From: Mesostigma viride
Lineage: Eukaryota; Streptophyta; Mesostigmatophyceae; Mesostigmatales; Mesostigmataceae
NCBI GenBank assembly: GCA_009746045.1
Contig: RPFO01000090.1
Location: 1,166,025 to 1,228,024, forward strand
Length of the DNA stretch: 62,000 nucleotides
Reading direction: 5' to 3'
In this document: piece by piece, positions 36,310 through 48,300 of the stretch
Numbering within the stretch: the first letter of the stretch is position 1
How the letters are laid out: every line of letters starts with the position of its first letter
Position numbers and translations under genes: made by a program
The notes under the pieces: generated by a model
What the model was told of the DNA's origin: nothing
Databases searched by the model: none
What the model saw: only the letters and a program-made list of their open reading frames with translations

Positions 36310-37013
36310 TTAATTAATCAATTAATTAGGAACATAACTCCGTTGGGAGTATATGTAGCACATAGCCCAGAGAAGGCCGGCATATGGCCTATAATACATT
36401 CTAAGCTATACTTCCTGCAAGGGTGGGAATGTAAACGACATGCACTAGTTGCTCTGGGTGCGCCAAAGGGCACCTGCACCCGGCCCCCAGAGTCTCGGGT
36501 TCAACCCAACTAAGGGGATCCCGTCATGGGGGGGGAAGATCAACATGGCTATATACAAAGCTTATAAGGCATGGCTTCTCAGCAGAGAGTGGCTCTCTGC
36601 GTATAGTCACAGCAGAACTAAATGATAAAGCTAGGCATCATCTGGGGTGTGGCGCGTCATGGGCACACATGTACATGACTAATTAATGTTCCGTAAGTCA
36701 GCTGGTATAGTGCCTGTAGTAGGCGTGCATGTACAAGGCCACTGTCTAACTATTCTACACTACTACTGCTGTATTCCCCTAAGCTGGGGCGTCTGGAGTC
36801 GCTGGGGCCGCGGTGGTCGCTGGGGTCGCGTGCCAGGGCTTGTGGCTGACGTAGATGGCCGCCCCCTTCCAGTGCTACCGGCTGTCCTGCCTTGGTCTGC
36901 CGGAGCTGGAGGTAGGTCGGCCATAGCTCCCGTCGCCGTTGTTGCTGCGCCAGGGTCAAGTCGTCGTCTAGGGTGAAGTGAGTGTTCTCGAGCCGCTTGC
37001 GGCGTCTGAGAAT
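36310..37013 (-). mobile_element. 704-bp retroelement fragment inserted in copy B, 9-bp TSD
   Basis: The minus strand carries a reading frame with LTLAQQQRRRELWPTYLQLR, similar in style to the region before the RT of LINE proteins. It ends with the hairpin (36338-36349) and an ATTA-type tail. TCTACGCTA at 36301 and TCTAAGCTA at 37014 flank it, a 9-bp duplication with one mismatch. Confidence 0.6.
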
Positions 37014-37896
37014 TCTAAGCTATATAGTTTAGAAAATCCTAATAACTACACTGTTCAGCAACAAGTGACTACTCAGCAAAACGCCCCTTCCTCTTGGGGG
37101 GGGTGGCTTGCCCACAGGGGCTGGCGTGTGATGGCCTGGACAAGGCTTCTGCCACCGCTTCTTGTTCTGCATGGCAGACCAAATTAAGAAGGGAGAGGGA
37201 GTGGATGCGGTGTTCAAACTGAGCTGGGACCGGCACTAGTAGGTCGACCAGCAACATCTGGGTGTAGTTGAATCATGGCAGGTTTACCTAGCTTCCTGGG
37301 AATGTCCTTGGGCCGCCAGGCCAGGTCAAGATATGCCGCCCTGGTTGGCCAAGCCGCTGGGGGCCGCCTGGCCAGACCAAGGTCGGTGTCAACCTGGCTG
37401 GTGCGAGCAAGATGTCCTACAAATGCTATCTTACGCTGCCTAATCTCGTCCGAAATACGAGGCATATGCATACCCTGGTAAAAAGACTCTAATGACCTAT
37501 GCTTAGAAAACCCTACATTCAGGACCTCAGTGTCGAAGCATCCTGTAAACCATGCCGTCGAGCTTAGCCGCCAGGGTGTCCGTGAGTGTCCACGCCTCGG
37601 CGCCATATTACGTAAGCACCGTGAGGACAAGGACCTTGAAGAGCATGCGCTTGCGGTGCTCGCCCAGGCCCTTCGAGCGCCAGTAGGTGCATGTTGAGCG
37701 AACGGAGCCTGGCCCATGCAGGCCAGACCGATGCGGATCAGTCCACATCGTCGGCGGTGTCAGGGAGCATGCTCCCCAACAGTTTGAAGCGGTCACGGAA
37801 CGGGACCTCCGTCCCGTCGAGCAGTTGCGGCAGCGGTGGGCAACTGGAGGCCCCAATCACCATCGCCTCAGTTTTGACACTAATATCCAACCCCAC

Positions 37897-38537
37897 TGTC
37901 AGAAATATTGAGACTTGTAGGTCGAAAACGATAGTGACAATTAAAGATTACGCTTTATTATCATTGCATATTAAATCCCGGACTACCACCGTTTGTCCAC
38001 CAAAACCATGATGTGGCTCCCGGGTGGGGACCATAAGCGTCAGCCATAACTCATGGCTCAGACCTTAGGTAAGTGCAACGTAGGTTGCGTCTTCCTCTTA
38101 TGCACAAAGGTGCACAAAGAGTGAGTGCTCGACAGGCTGGCACAAAGATTGCGTAGCTTATCTGAAATGTGCTGAGAATGCGTTACGCTAGCCAGATTCC
38201 GTTAACACTCTCTAGTCGAGTAGTACGACTGAATAGTACGCTAGCTATAGGTCGTAGGACCCTGAACGTACAAGTCTTGATATAATGTGCCGGTTCTCGT
38301 AGCTTCGGCACTAATATCTTAGTCACTCCGTGACCAAATCATGAGCCGTAACATGACACGTGCTCACTGCCCCAACACTGCATAATACTCTGCCGATATT
38401 AATTATGGCCACAAATACGGCAGGCGGGTGCGATTATTAGGGACGCAACCCTAATACCTCCGTTTACAATGGATGGCCTATATGAAATATATTAACGGCA
38501 GGCAGTTGGGCACACAGGGTGAACTTCACCCCTGACA
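37897..38537. repeat. Left LTR, 641 bp
   Basis: Begins TGTCAGAAATATTG and ends GAACTTCACCCCTGACA, bounded by the CCCAC duplication on its outer side. Confidence 0.92.
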
Positions 38538-39112
38538 CCCCCCTTGCACAATGCCTAAAGTGAAGACACTATGCAGGTACAATAGGGCCAAAAGTTTCTC
38601 CCCGCTCAATTCAGGCAAGAGCCTAAAAAGCTGGGTGGGGCAGCCAGGTATAAACTGGCTCTCACACACCCCTTGTTCAACTTAAGCCGGTACACGCTCT
38701 GGTAAATCCAATGGTATCAAAATGCCCCCCTTGTTGGGTAGTTGGTAGGACTTGCTAGGTATGATAACCAGCACATTCCCCTTACCCAGGAAGCTTGATC
38801 ACGATGAACCAATGTACCCATTGGGCATGAACATAAAGGAGAATTAAGACATGCACAAGCATGCCAACGCGGGGCACAATGCGCCCCCCCCCCATGCTTT
38901 CAAAAGGATAAGCAATAACCAAAAAGGGCATCGGAATCAAAAAATTCCGACCTCTTCATTTCCATAGACAGCGCTGGCTTCTCGGCTCCGGGATCCCCGA
39001 TGCCGCCGGCTCAATTCGCATAAAGATCGAGCACTTAAAACTCGAGCGAAACAGCGCCTTCCAACCGCACCCAAAAAAAGATAACCACAAAGCTCATTTT
39101 CGGCTCACGTTC

Positions 39113-39200
39113 GCTCCTGGCATGGATTGAACTTGGATCTTCTGTAGCGCCAGCCTTCAATCGGCATGTCTGCCGCAGCTGCACTCACGAAATCTGGTGC
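39113..39200 (-). other. tRNA-like segment inside the LTR element
   Basis: On the minus strand a B-box-like AAGTTCAATCC follows an A-box-like GTGCAGCTGCGG. The acceptor stem is imperfect and the anticodon loop is not canonical. It is at best a tRNA-derived relic captured by the element. Confidence 0.3.
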
Positions 39201-39402
39201 TTTTGCTGGAATCAGGAAATATATGGCCCAGCGGCTCTGTAGGCCGCGGCCGACTGGCCACTTCCAGGCCGAGTGTGCGGCTTGCCAACAACAATGCCGC
39301 GAACTTCCGGGTAATATTCCATGACGTTACTTGCGTATCTCGCTAATTCGTAGCATGTCACGTTCTTCATCTTAACCCTAAGGTTTTTCTGTAATGGTTT
39401 TG

Positions 39403-40043
39403 TGTCAGAAATATTGAGACTTGTAGGTCGAAAACGATAGTGACAATTAAAGATTACGCTTTATTATCATTGCATATTAAATCCCGGACTACCACCGTTT
39501 GTCCACCAAAACCATGATGTGGCTCCCGGGTGGGGACCATAAGCGTCAGCCATAACTCATGGCTCAGACCTTAGGTAAGTGCAACGTAGGTTGCGTCTTC
39601 CTCTTATGCACAAAGGTGCACAAAGAGTGAGTGCTCGACAGGCTGGCACAAAGATTGCGTAGCTTATCTGAAATGTGCTGAGAATGCGTTACGCTAGCCA
39701 GATTCCGTTAACACTCTCTAGTCGAGTAGTACGACTGAATAGTACGCTAGCTATAGGTCGTAGGACCCTGAACGTACAAGTCTTGATATAATGTGCCGGT
39801 TCTCGTAGCTTCGGCACTAATATCTTAGTCACTCCGTGACCAAATCATGAGCCGTAACATGACACGTGCTCACTGCCCCAACACTGCATAATACTCTGCC
39901 GATATTAATTATGGCCACAAATACGGCAGGCGGGTGCGATTATTAGGGACGCAACCCTAATACCTCCGTTTACAATGGATGGCCTATATGAAATATATTA
40001 ACGGCAGGCAGTTGGGCACACAGGGTGAACTTCACCCCTGACA
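39403..40043. repeat. Right LTR, 641 bp
   Basis: Same sequence as the left LTR as far as I can compare; followed by CCCAC and then the continuation of LINE copy B. Confidence 0.92.
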
Positions 40044-40829
40044 CCCACCGCCCTCGCTTCCAAGCCCAGACCGGCTGGACTGAGTCCAGCCACTGCATGG
40101 GTCTGAATGTGCTCGATCGGCCGGCGCGCGATGAGGGTGGTGTCGTCCGCATAAATCAGGTCGGCCAGGCGGTAGCCAGTGCCAACCCCGCCGTGCCTCG
40201 CGCTCGTAAAGGATGTCCAAGCCGGGCTCGAACCCCATGCAATAAAGCGCGCACGTGCCCGGCGCATGACGTGATCCACGACAATAATGAACAGATATGG
40301 ACAGGACAAAACCCGCTTGCCACACCCCGTGGTGAAGGGGGAATGGTACGGTGGTGCCTTCCGCAGTCCGCACTACTGCCCGGCTGTGAACCCTCATACA
40401 GTCGACGAATGGCAGCAATAAACGCTGGTGGTACCCGGTCCAGAGCTTAGTGAGTAGGATGGCCCAAAGAGCCTCCCAGAGGACCGTGTCAAAGGCCTTG
40501 ATGTAATCGACAAAAATGAAGACCAGCGGCAAAACATCAGGGCAAAGGCGACGCACCTCCTCCATCAACCGGCGCGCGACAAATACAGCCATGACAGTGT
40601 TACGGCCACGACGGAAACCCATCTGAGACTCACCCAGGTGTGGGTCCAGCGCGGCGCGGAGCCTGTGCAGCATCATGCGCATGAAGACCTTCAGCGCGGC
40701 GCTCGAGATCTGGAGGCAGACACCCCGATAGTTACCGGGGTCAGCAACAGAGCCCTTCTTGTACAGCATTCATGACTCGGATCGGGCCGTCTGCCACTCA
40801 GCAGCAGGCCATGTTCCCCTCTTATTGTC

Positions 40830-41204
<375 letters not shown>

Positions 41205-41523
41205 CTGATGCACTGAAGGCCGCATGCCACGGAGTACCCAATGAGGTACTTTTCTACGCAGATACTTCAGTGCCCGCGAAGGCAAGTGGCGCGACTCACT
41301 CGCCCAGGTCTGGAGTCGCAGATAGCAACTCCGCATCCTCCGGACTAACCAAGACGACTGTACGCTCGGCCATGATGACGGGTGTGGGGGTAGGTTGCAT
41401 TCTAACCCCCGATACCCCAGGAGAATATAAAGGCTTCTCCCGGAGCCTGAGGGGTTTTAGGGGCATACCCAGGGTTCACCCACAACCCACGGGCCGGACA
41501 CATGCCACGTGTACATTAATTAA

Positions 41524-41697
41524 GTAAGTAGCTCGAGCAGGTTTCGAACTAGGACCTCTGGCATAGAACAAGGCTACACACTTCCATTCATCCATTGGAC
41601 GTATTACTCCGTTCAAGACACGCTTGGCTGCCCGCACGTTCACAATAAAATAACTAATCAAACACGTGCTCCCGTTGGGGAGTCACGGAGCACCAGA
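41524..41697 (-). mobile_element. tRNA-like SINE and a hairpin-tail module
   Basis: On the minus strand the hairpin CTCCCCAACGGGAG (41669-41682) and an AT tail come first, followed by a tRNA-like part with an A-box-like GCCAAGCGTG and a B box GTTCGAAACC. The order suggests the hairpin and tail end one element and the tRNA-like part belongs to a second. Confidence 0.5.
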
Positions 41698-41710
41698 GTG
41701 CTAATAATTA

Positions 41711-41960
41711 ATGTCTGAGTGTGCACCGGCAGTACTAGTGACTGCAGGTGGGGGGGCAGACCGGCAGAGACCCCCCCCTCGCACGTTCAAGAAGCAGCTA
41801 GAAGAGGACATGAGGGGTTCAGGCCTCTCCGTGACATGGAAAAAGATGCAGAACAAGGCCATCTGGGCCCAGGTTGTAGAAGACAACGATTACCCCCCCT
41901 GTGGGGAAGAGGCGCGTCCCCCATGGCCCATGCATCGTAGGCCGGAAGAATGCCCGGCGT
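41711..41960 (+). pseudogene. LINE C-terminal fragment
   Basis: The frame reads RTFKKQLEEDMRGSGLSVTW and KKMQNKAIWAQVVED, the layout of the C-terminal end of non-LTR retrotransposon proteins (basic segment, then GL-W-Q-A-W). No upstream part is attached. Confidence 0.45.
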
Positions 41961-42038
41961 GACCACAATTAGAACTGGGCACTATACCTGATACGTAGCA
42001 ATTTGTCCCTCGTTTTTTTAGTTTAGGCATTAGATTAA

Positions 42039-44321
42039 CCCGTGTTTTTTTAATTAGAACGCGATATATCGCGTTGTAAGCTTTTTTAGAACGCGTATAT
42101 AGCACCTAAGGAAAATTTTTTTTTCATGGTCATGTATATACTTTCCTGAAAGCCCATAAATCAAAGGATTTTTTGAGCTACTCAGACCTACAAAATGCTA
42201 ATTCATTAGAGAGATACACTGGTTTGAATACAGGGGGGTCTGACCATGACCGCGATTTCTTGACCCTAGGTCACAAGTCATGTGCTTATTCACAAATGGT
42301 TCATGAAAAAAATCTGGCTTCTTGCACGAGCTATGGGCAACATATGCAGGCTCTGTGAAACAAAACTCAGGCCCATTGGGCCACTGGAGCTATTTTTCAT
42401 TAGCATCACAATTATACAACGCAGTACAACGCAGTGGGAAAAATGAGAGCCCTTCACAACATGACGACGCAACGACACGAGCCCCATAAACGGGGCCATA
42501 GTGAGCTTGGAGGGTCAAAACGTTGAAAATAGGTGTTGTATAAGTTATACAGCATCAAACATGCATCAAACATCATGACTGGATGACCTTATTATATCAT
42601 TGACTGAATCAGGCAGCCATAGCCAAAGCATCATCCACTCTCACAACGTGTTGAGCACATGCCTCGTGGGAACGGAGGTGCTGGGTTTTCATTCCATAAC
42701 GCGTGCAATACTGAAAGAAAGAGGCACGTGTGATGCAAGGCTTGGATAGGTTGAGTGATCCATGAGCTTACATGCAGGCAAAGATGACGCTGGAATGCAT
42801 GCTAGCAAATGGTGGCAAGATGCTAACAACACATGATTATACACCATGATATTATGGGCACCTAGCTGATCTTCTGGCACAATCAACGCAGTATAAACCA
42901 TCAACATCCAATCCTCACGATATATGCACGGCTTGACGACATATACAGCACCTAAATACTGCACAACTGCAACCTGCTATGGCTGATCAATATGCAAGCA
43001 ACGTCGAGTAGGATGGCGGTCTTAGAGAGGCTGGGCAGAGGTCGGTAGAAATAAGTGGAAAACTGGCAGAAACTAGGTAGAAACACGATATACTTACGCC
43101 TGCAAGCACTATTGAGCCGGTGGCAGAGGCCATTTCCAGGAAAATACAGCATTATTACCGTAGCAATAGCCACGGTCACGCCTTACGCTGTTTGCAGGCA
43201 CCATCATGCCCGGAGCTACCCTATAAAAGTCTGCACAATCTCGGTTTAGCCTCGGAGAGTCCGGGCGTTCGAAATGAATTAATTAATAATTAATTAATAG
43301 ACACGTGACTGCGTCACGTGAGCATAAGTCCTCAGTGCCGGGAGGGGAACATGGGATGGAATGGATGGTATAAGCTATCTAGGTCCTAGTTAAAGGGGTG
43401 TGGGCACCGCGGCCCGAATCGCTATGAATGCCATACTTGGTCACACGCGGAGCCCCCACAGGCTTGGGGGTGGTCTCCTTCATCACTACTTGCCATCTGT
43501 CCTTGCGCACCATCTGCCTCCATATTACAGACAAACCAGGAGGCTGCCCGGGGGTGAGCCCGTCACGTCTAGTGTAGCACATGTCCATGCCGAGTCTATC
43601 ACGAAAAGTCCACGGGTGGCGGCCCTGCCGCGCGCGGCCGGGGGCACGCCAGGTGAGGACATATCGCCCAGGCTGGGCGGGCTTGGTGCCAGCTAGTCTA
43701 TCTGATGTATCTTCCTGATCTGTGCGGGCCAGGTGCCCGGCTAGGCCCAGGCGCCTGTGCCTAGTAATGAATAAACATGTGTTCATGCATCGGAATGAAT
43801 AAACATGTGTTAAGAAGTCGAAACACCATGGAAATACCAAGCATGGTACCGCAGCAGACCCGAGTCTTGACGTAATAATATGTATGCCGGTTTCCAGGGT
43901 TTCCGCGTGAAAGTTGGGTGAGAAACTGGAAAAAACTACGTTTCCTTTGCCCCAGTACCTCAACAAACTCGTAGAAACCTAATTATCAACCTTTGAACGC
44001 ATCATCATGGTCGTTCCACCCAACAGCCACTGAAATTCGCGCGAAAACTGGCGAGATCTACCTGCCACCATCGCCGTCGTCTTCACCTTCGTCCCGCGAA
44101 AATGCCTTATTTCAGTGGTACATATTTGTTTGCAGCTGTCACAAAAAAATACCAAAAATACCAGGATTTTTTCTTGAATTCTATGAGATGTTTCTGACCT
44201 ATGTTGAAAGTTTCAGACCAAAAATCGCATGTTTAATAGGTTTGCCACGTGTCAGATTACAACGCGATACATCGCGTTCTAACCCTACAACGCGATGTAT
44301 CGCGTTGTAAAAAAACACGGG
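42039..44321. mobile_element. Non-autonomous piggyBac-like element, 2,283 bp
   Basis: TTAA (42035-42038) precedes CCCGTGTTTTTTTA, and TAAAAAAACACGGG precedes TTAA (44322-44325). TTAA target duplication with CCC/GGG ends is the signature of the piggyBac superfamily. Next to each end lie 18-bp palindromes: AACGCGATATATCGCGTT (42058), AACGCGATACATCGCGTT (44261) and AACGCGATGTATCGCGTT (44289). No transposase is encoded. A family 2 LINE fragment (43268-43760) is nested inside. TATAAAA occurs at about 43223. The remaining interior shows no gene. Confidence 0.8.
43268..43760 (-). pseudogene. LINE family 2 fragment nested in the piggyBac-like element
   Basis: The minus strand encodes RLGLAGHLARTDQ, RYVLTWRAPGRARQGRHPWT, FRDRLGMDMCYTRR, GLTPGQPPGLSVIWRQMV and VVMKETTPKPVGAPRV, then the 3' UTR and a terminal hairpin, CACGTGAC-TGC-GTCACGTG (43302-43320), and an ATTAATT tail. 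The hairpin differs in sequence from the CTCCCAACGGAG type but lies in the same place. Confidence 0.75.
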
Positions 44322-44354
44322 TTAAGCTAGATATACCAGTACACAGGATTGTTC

Positions 44355-44670
44355 ATCCCTCCCTCCCTCCCTCCCTCCCTCCCTCCGGCCATCCATCCGG
44401 CCATCCGGCCATCCATCCATCCATCCGGCCATCCATCCACCCGTCTGTCTGTCCGTCCGTCCGTCCGTCCGTCCGTCCGTCCGTCCGTCCGTCCGTCCGT
44501 CCGTCCGTCCGTCCGTCCGTCCGTCCGTCCGTCCGTCCGTCCGTCCGTCCGTCCGTCCGTCCGTCCGTCCGTCCGTCCGTCCGTCCGTCCGTCCGTCCGT
44601 CCGTCCGTCCGTCCGTCCGTCCGTCCCTCCCTCCCTCCCTCCCTCCCTCCCTCCCTCCATCCATCCACCG
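44355..44670. repeat. Tetranucleotide microsatellites TCCC, CCAT and CCGT
   Basis: TCCC repeats, CCAT/CGGC variants, then about 48 copies of CCGT and TCCC again. It lies between the piggyBac-like element and a retroelement tail. The PSVRPSVR and DGRTDGRT frames are not genes. Confidence 0.95.
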
Positions 44671-44677
44671 GGGTTGA

Positions 44678-44722
44678 TGCTCCGTGACTCCCCAACGGGA
44701 GCACGAGTTTAATTAATTAATG
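44678..44722 (+). repeat. Retroelement 3' hairpin and ATTA tail
   Basis: GTGACTCCCCAACGGGAGCAC (core 44688-44701) followed by TTTAATTAATTAATGG. It is the tail of a truncated element whose body is the adjoining microsatellite or is lost. Confidence 0.6.
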
Positions 44723-45343
44723 GGTCTCCTAATCTGTATACAGCCCAACTGAGAAAAAAAAAACTTATTAATTAATATTACTCAATGGCTGGCACATTAC
44801 TCGACAAAACATGAAGAGACAATGGCTTGCTCTCCTGAGAGTGATGGCGCTATGCAAAAGGGAAATCACTGGCGAAATCGGAGAACTGGCACATATAGCT
44901 TACTCCAACGGGCCCTATCACGAGTTACTCCATACAGCATGGGACAGCCATCCTGCCATGCTCATGAATTATGCAGTGAAACAAGTTTTATTGTTAAACA
45001 AGTGCTGCCTTTTGCTTTTGCACACGCTGGCCACATGCCACATGGCCACTATATCCTCAAGACAGCAAACATCACACATGACCGTCGTCCACTGTGCCGG
45101 TAGGCTATGTATGCCCAGCATACATCCCAGTTTCTGGCGTCAAAGACGTATATCGATGAGAAAACCAGTGCAGGTCTAAAATGTGGCATATATATCCCAA
45201 AAAGATCATACTATATTCATAGTAGTATGTACCAAGGATACTACATTCATCTGGCTGAATCCACAACCAGGGTGTATGGGTTCCTTATCGATCCATCTGC
45301 ACTAAGTGATCAACTAATCAGTCTTACATGACTAGCTCAGCCC
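44723..45343. other. Downstream flank of the CID gene, nothing recognised
   Basis: No supported gene. On the minus strand TGTAA occurs at 45324-45328, shortly after the stop codon of the CID gene; TGTAA is the polyadenylation signal of many green algae, but here it is only 16 nt from the stop, so its use is uncertain. Confidence 0.4.
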
Positions 45344-48300
45344 TCAATCCCACCGCCGCCGCCGCTGCTTTGAGCTGTCGGTCTCGGTGTCAGCCCCCTC
45401 GGTGGCCCCTTTTGGGGCATCCGCCTCCTCCTTCCCACCGGGCACATGTCCCCCATCCTTGGGACCCTTGTCCTCTGCTGCCTTCACCTGCTGGTGACCG
45501 GAAGGAACCATGCAAAACGAACATGTCAGGAAACAAGAGCCGCGCTCGCTGAGGGGGGATAAAGGTTGGTGATAAGAACGATGAAGGTATTCATGCAGTC
45601 ATGTGTTGGCAGCTAATGAGTAAACTATAATTTTCTTCATACATGTAGAGAATCTGTTCCGTTAAGACAGGATATTATGAAACCAAACCCCCATTCAAGT
45701 GCACACACAACTAACACTTGTCTCACTTGATAGAACTGAGACAAGTTGGTCGCATTTGTATAACGTGACACGTGCCATCCATTAGCACACCGTTGGCACG
45801 AGCCAAACGATGCTTGGTGAGACCCACCCGTTTCAGGCTGGACTCCTGAACCCTACAACGACACACGAGAATATCCCCGTCTAACAATCAGGAAGCCGTA
45901 CGTGCTGGTCAATGTTGGCAGCGGCACAAACACAGGTGTATGGGGCAAATCTACAGCGCTGATGTACATGGGGCACAATTGAGTTTGTGTAGGTTGGTCC
46001 TCTTTATTATTATATTTCAAATAGAATGGTCCACATACATGAGTTGTAGGGTGAGTTGACAAATAGCGCGTCTATATAGTGAGTTGAGACACAAAGAACA
46101 GGTGATAGGAATTTCAACATTCCATATCACTCCAATAATTTCCAAGATAATGAACTGCTGCCCGCCCCCCCCCCCCCCCCCCCCCTATAAACCGAAAAGA
46201 CGATTTCCTTTGAAGGGTGAGCTAGATGGGACAGTCAGGGAGACTCGTTCACGTAAGAAAAATAAAGTACCAAGAGAAATTAAAAAAGGGCCCAGCCACG
46301 AGATCCAACACCCACCCATCCCCACATGCCAGAAAGACTTTAGCATGGCCGAGCAAATGCCGATTGCTCCACGTAAAAGATTTCCACACACACACATAAT
46401 AAATTCAACAACAACTTTCTACTCCTTCACAAACCAGTACCCGGAAAATTTCGGGCGAACACCAACTACAAAATTCCTACATAACACGCCCGGACGGGGT
46501 CCCTTAAATGCCCTTCCAAGCCTCCCATCCTACCTCAGCGGCTCCCCCCTGCTCGCTCCCACCCTTGGCCCGCTCACTCCCGGCCTTTCCCCCCCGCTCC
46601 CGGCTCCCTCCCCGCCGCCGCTCTGCGCTTCGGCTGCGGCTCTTGCTGCTGCTGCCGCTGCTGCTCGAACTGCGACCGCGCCCACGCCCACGCCCACGGC
46701 TGCGACTGCGGCTGCGACTACGGCTCCGCCCGCGCCCCCTGTCCCTGTCCCTGTCCCTATCCCTGTCCCGGTCCCTATCCCTGTCCCTGTCCCTATCCCT
46801 GTCCCTGTCTCTGTCCCTGCTCCTGTCCCAGTTACGGTCACCCTCCCGGCCCCTATCCCTGTCCCTGTCCCGAGACTGGTAACTGTCCCTTCCCCTGTCC
46901 CTGTCCCTGTCCCTGTCTCTATCCCTGTCCCTATCCCTGTCTCTGTCTCTGCCCCCATCCCGGTCCCTGTCTCTCCCTCGCTCCCTCTCCCTCTCCCGCT
47001 CCCTATCTCTGTCCCTGCCCCCCGGTCCTTCCCCCCGGTTCCCAAACCCGTTCCCGTTCTGGTCCCCCCCACGACCACTGCCACCACGCCCCCCGTTTCC
47101 CGGGTCAAGTCGGCCCTGGTTCGACCCGGCAGCGGGGCCCGATGGCAGGGGCGGGGGCGGGGGCGCGCCCGCAGAGGCACAGCTGGTGTCGGGGCCAGGC
47201 ACCTCCACGTCCTGCGGTAAAGAACAAGGAGCTCAGAAGAAGAGCAAGCAAGTTTGTCAAGCTTGGTTTCTGACCTCCTGGGAACACTCGGCTTCGGAAC
47301 CCGAAACGGGAAATAGGAATTCTTTGATATAGTTAGTCTTATAGCTAGTCTTATAGTTAGTCTTATAGTTAGTCTTATAGTTAGTTCTTGAGCATAGCGG
47401 GTGTGTGATTGTGCCGATAGTAGCGCATGAGCTGCACGTCTGCAAACGCATGAGCTGTACATTTGTCCCATGGGCTTGTGAGCGCCCGCGCTTGCCCACA
47501 ACGCTTATCAGTAGGAGCCATTGGCGCTGGGTATCCCTGGGAGGGCACAGGGAGGGCACAGAGCCATGCGTCACACTCGCCTCCCCTTTTTGCCGGAGCC
47601 GCTCGACTGCTTGCCTGCCATGTCAACCAGTGCAGGCCCGAAGCCATTGCTTGTCGATACCAGTATCACAGCCATGCAAAGACAAAGACAAACATGCCCA
47701 TCCATGCCCAAGCCCCCGCAACTACCTCCCACCCCCACCCCCACCCTCACCCCCACTTCCGCCCCCACCCCCCACCCCAATTTTTTTAAAAAATAAATAA
47801 TAACATGACTCCGTTGGGAGATCATGTAGCACATATTCCTTGCTGGATGGGTGGAGGTGGGAGAAGCCGCGGAACCGAACTAAGGTAACTCTAAGCTATC
47901 TAGTCTAGAAAATCCTAACTACACTACTCAGCAAAGCGCCCCTTCCGCTTGGGGGGAGGGGGTTTGCCCACAGGGGCTGGCGTGTGAGCCTGGACAATCT
48001 TCTGCCACCGCGTCTTGTTCTGCATCGCAGTCCAAAGAAGAGAGAGGGAATGAATGCGGTGTTCAAACTGAGCTGGGACCACTAGGTCGGCAACATCTGG
48101 ATGTAGTTCATGGCAGGTTTGCCCAGCTTTCTGGGAATGTCCCCACCCCAAGTCCAACCCCTAATCCGTACCTCCAAACCTTAAGGGGTCGATGGGGAAG
48201 CTTTCTGCCGGGAAACCCACCCACACGGGTCGGTGCAGGCAGCCGTCTACGAGACAGAAAGGTACAGGTAGCAGTCTAGGCGGAGAGAGGTGGATAAGGG

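Larger units (their letters stand above)
37897..40043. mobile_element. Non-autonomous LTR retrotransposon, 2,147 bp, very recent
   Basis: Two LTRs of 641 bp (37897-38537 and 39403-40043) look identical by eye and start TGTCAG and end CTGACA. CCCAC flanks both ends (37892-37896 and 40044-40048), a 5-bp target-site duplication. The 865-bp interior has no long open frame, no gag or pol, and no canonical primer site directly after the left LTR. The intact sequence in LINE copy A at 35580-35600 shows the empty site. It needs proteins supplied by another element. Confidence 0.92.
36180..40820 (-). mobile_element. LINE family 1 copy B, host of two later insertions
   Basis: The RT domain is best preserved at 40769 down to 40044: NYRGVCLQISSAALKVF, GESQMGFRRGRNTV, VFIFVDYIKAFDTV (first catalytic Asp), then YADD. 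The element continues at 37896 (FKLLG equivalent, GFSKHRSLESFYQGM, FVGHLARTSQ) to the C-terminus near 37060 and the 3' UTR, with its hairpin at 36215-36226. It is interrupted by the LTR element (37897-40043) and a 704-bp retroelement (36310-37013). Frameshifts are present. The endonuclease region is missing, so it is 5'-truncated. Its insertion site is the 3' UTR of the family 2 LINE. Confidence 0.82.

Noticed and set aside
44249-44704. PSVRPSVR and DGRTDGRT frames
   Set aside because: They are translations of the CCGT and CCCT microsatellites, open on both strands.
46084-47220. 378-codon plus-strand frame rich in PVPVPVP
   Set aside because: It is the antisense shadow of the RD-rich exon 8 of the CID gene, which joins in phase to eight other exons.
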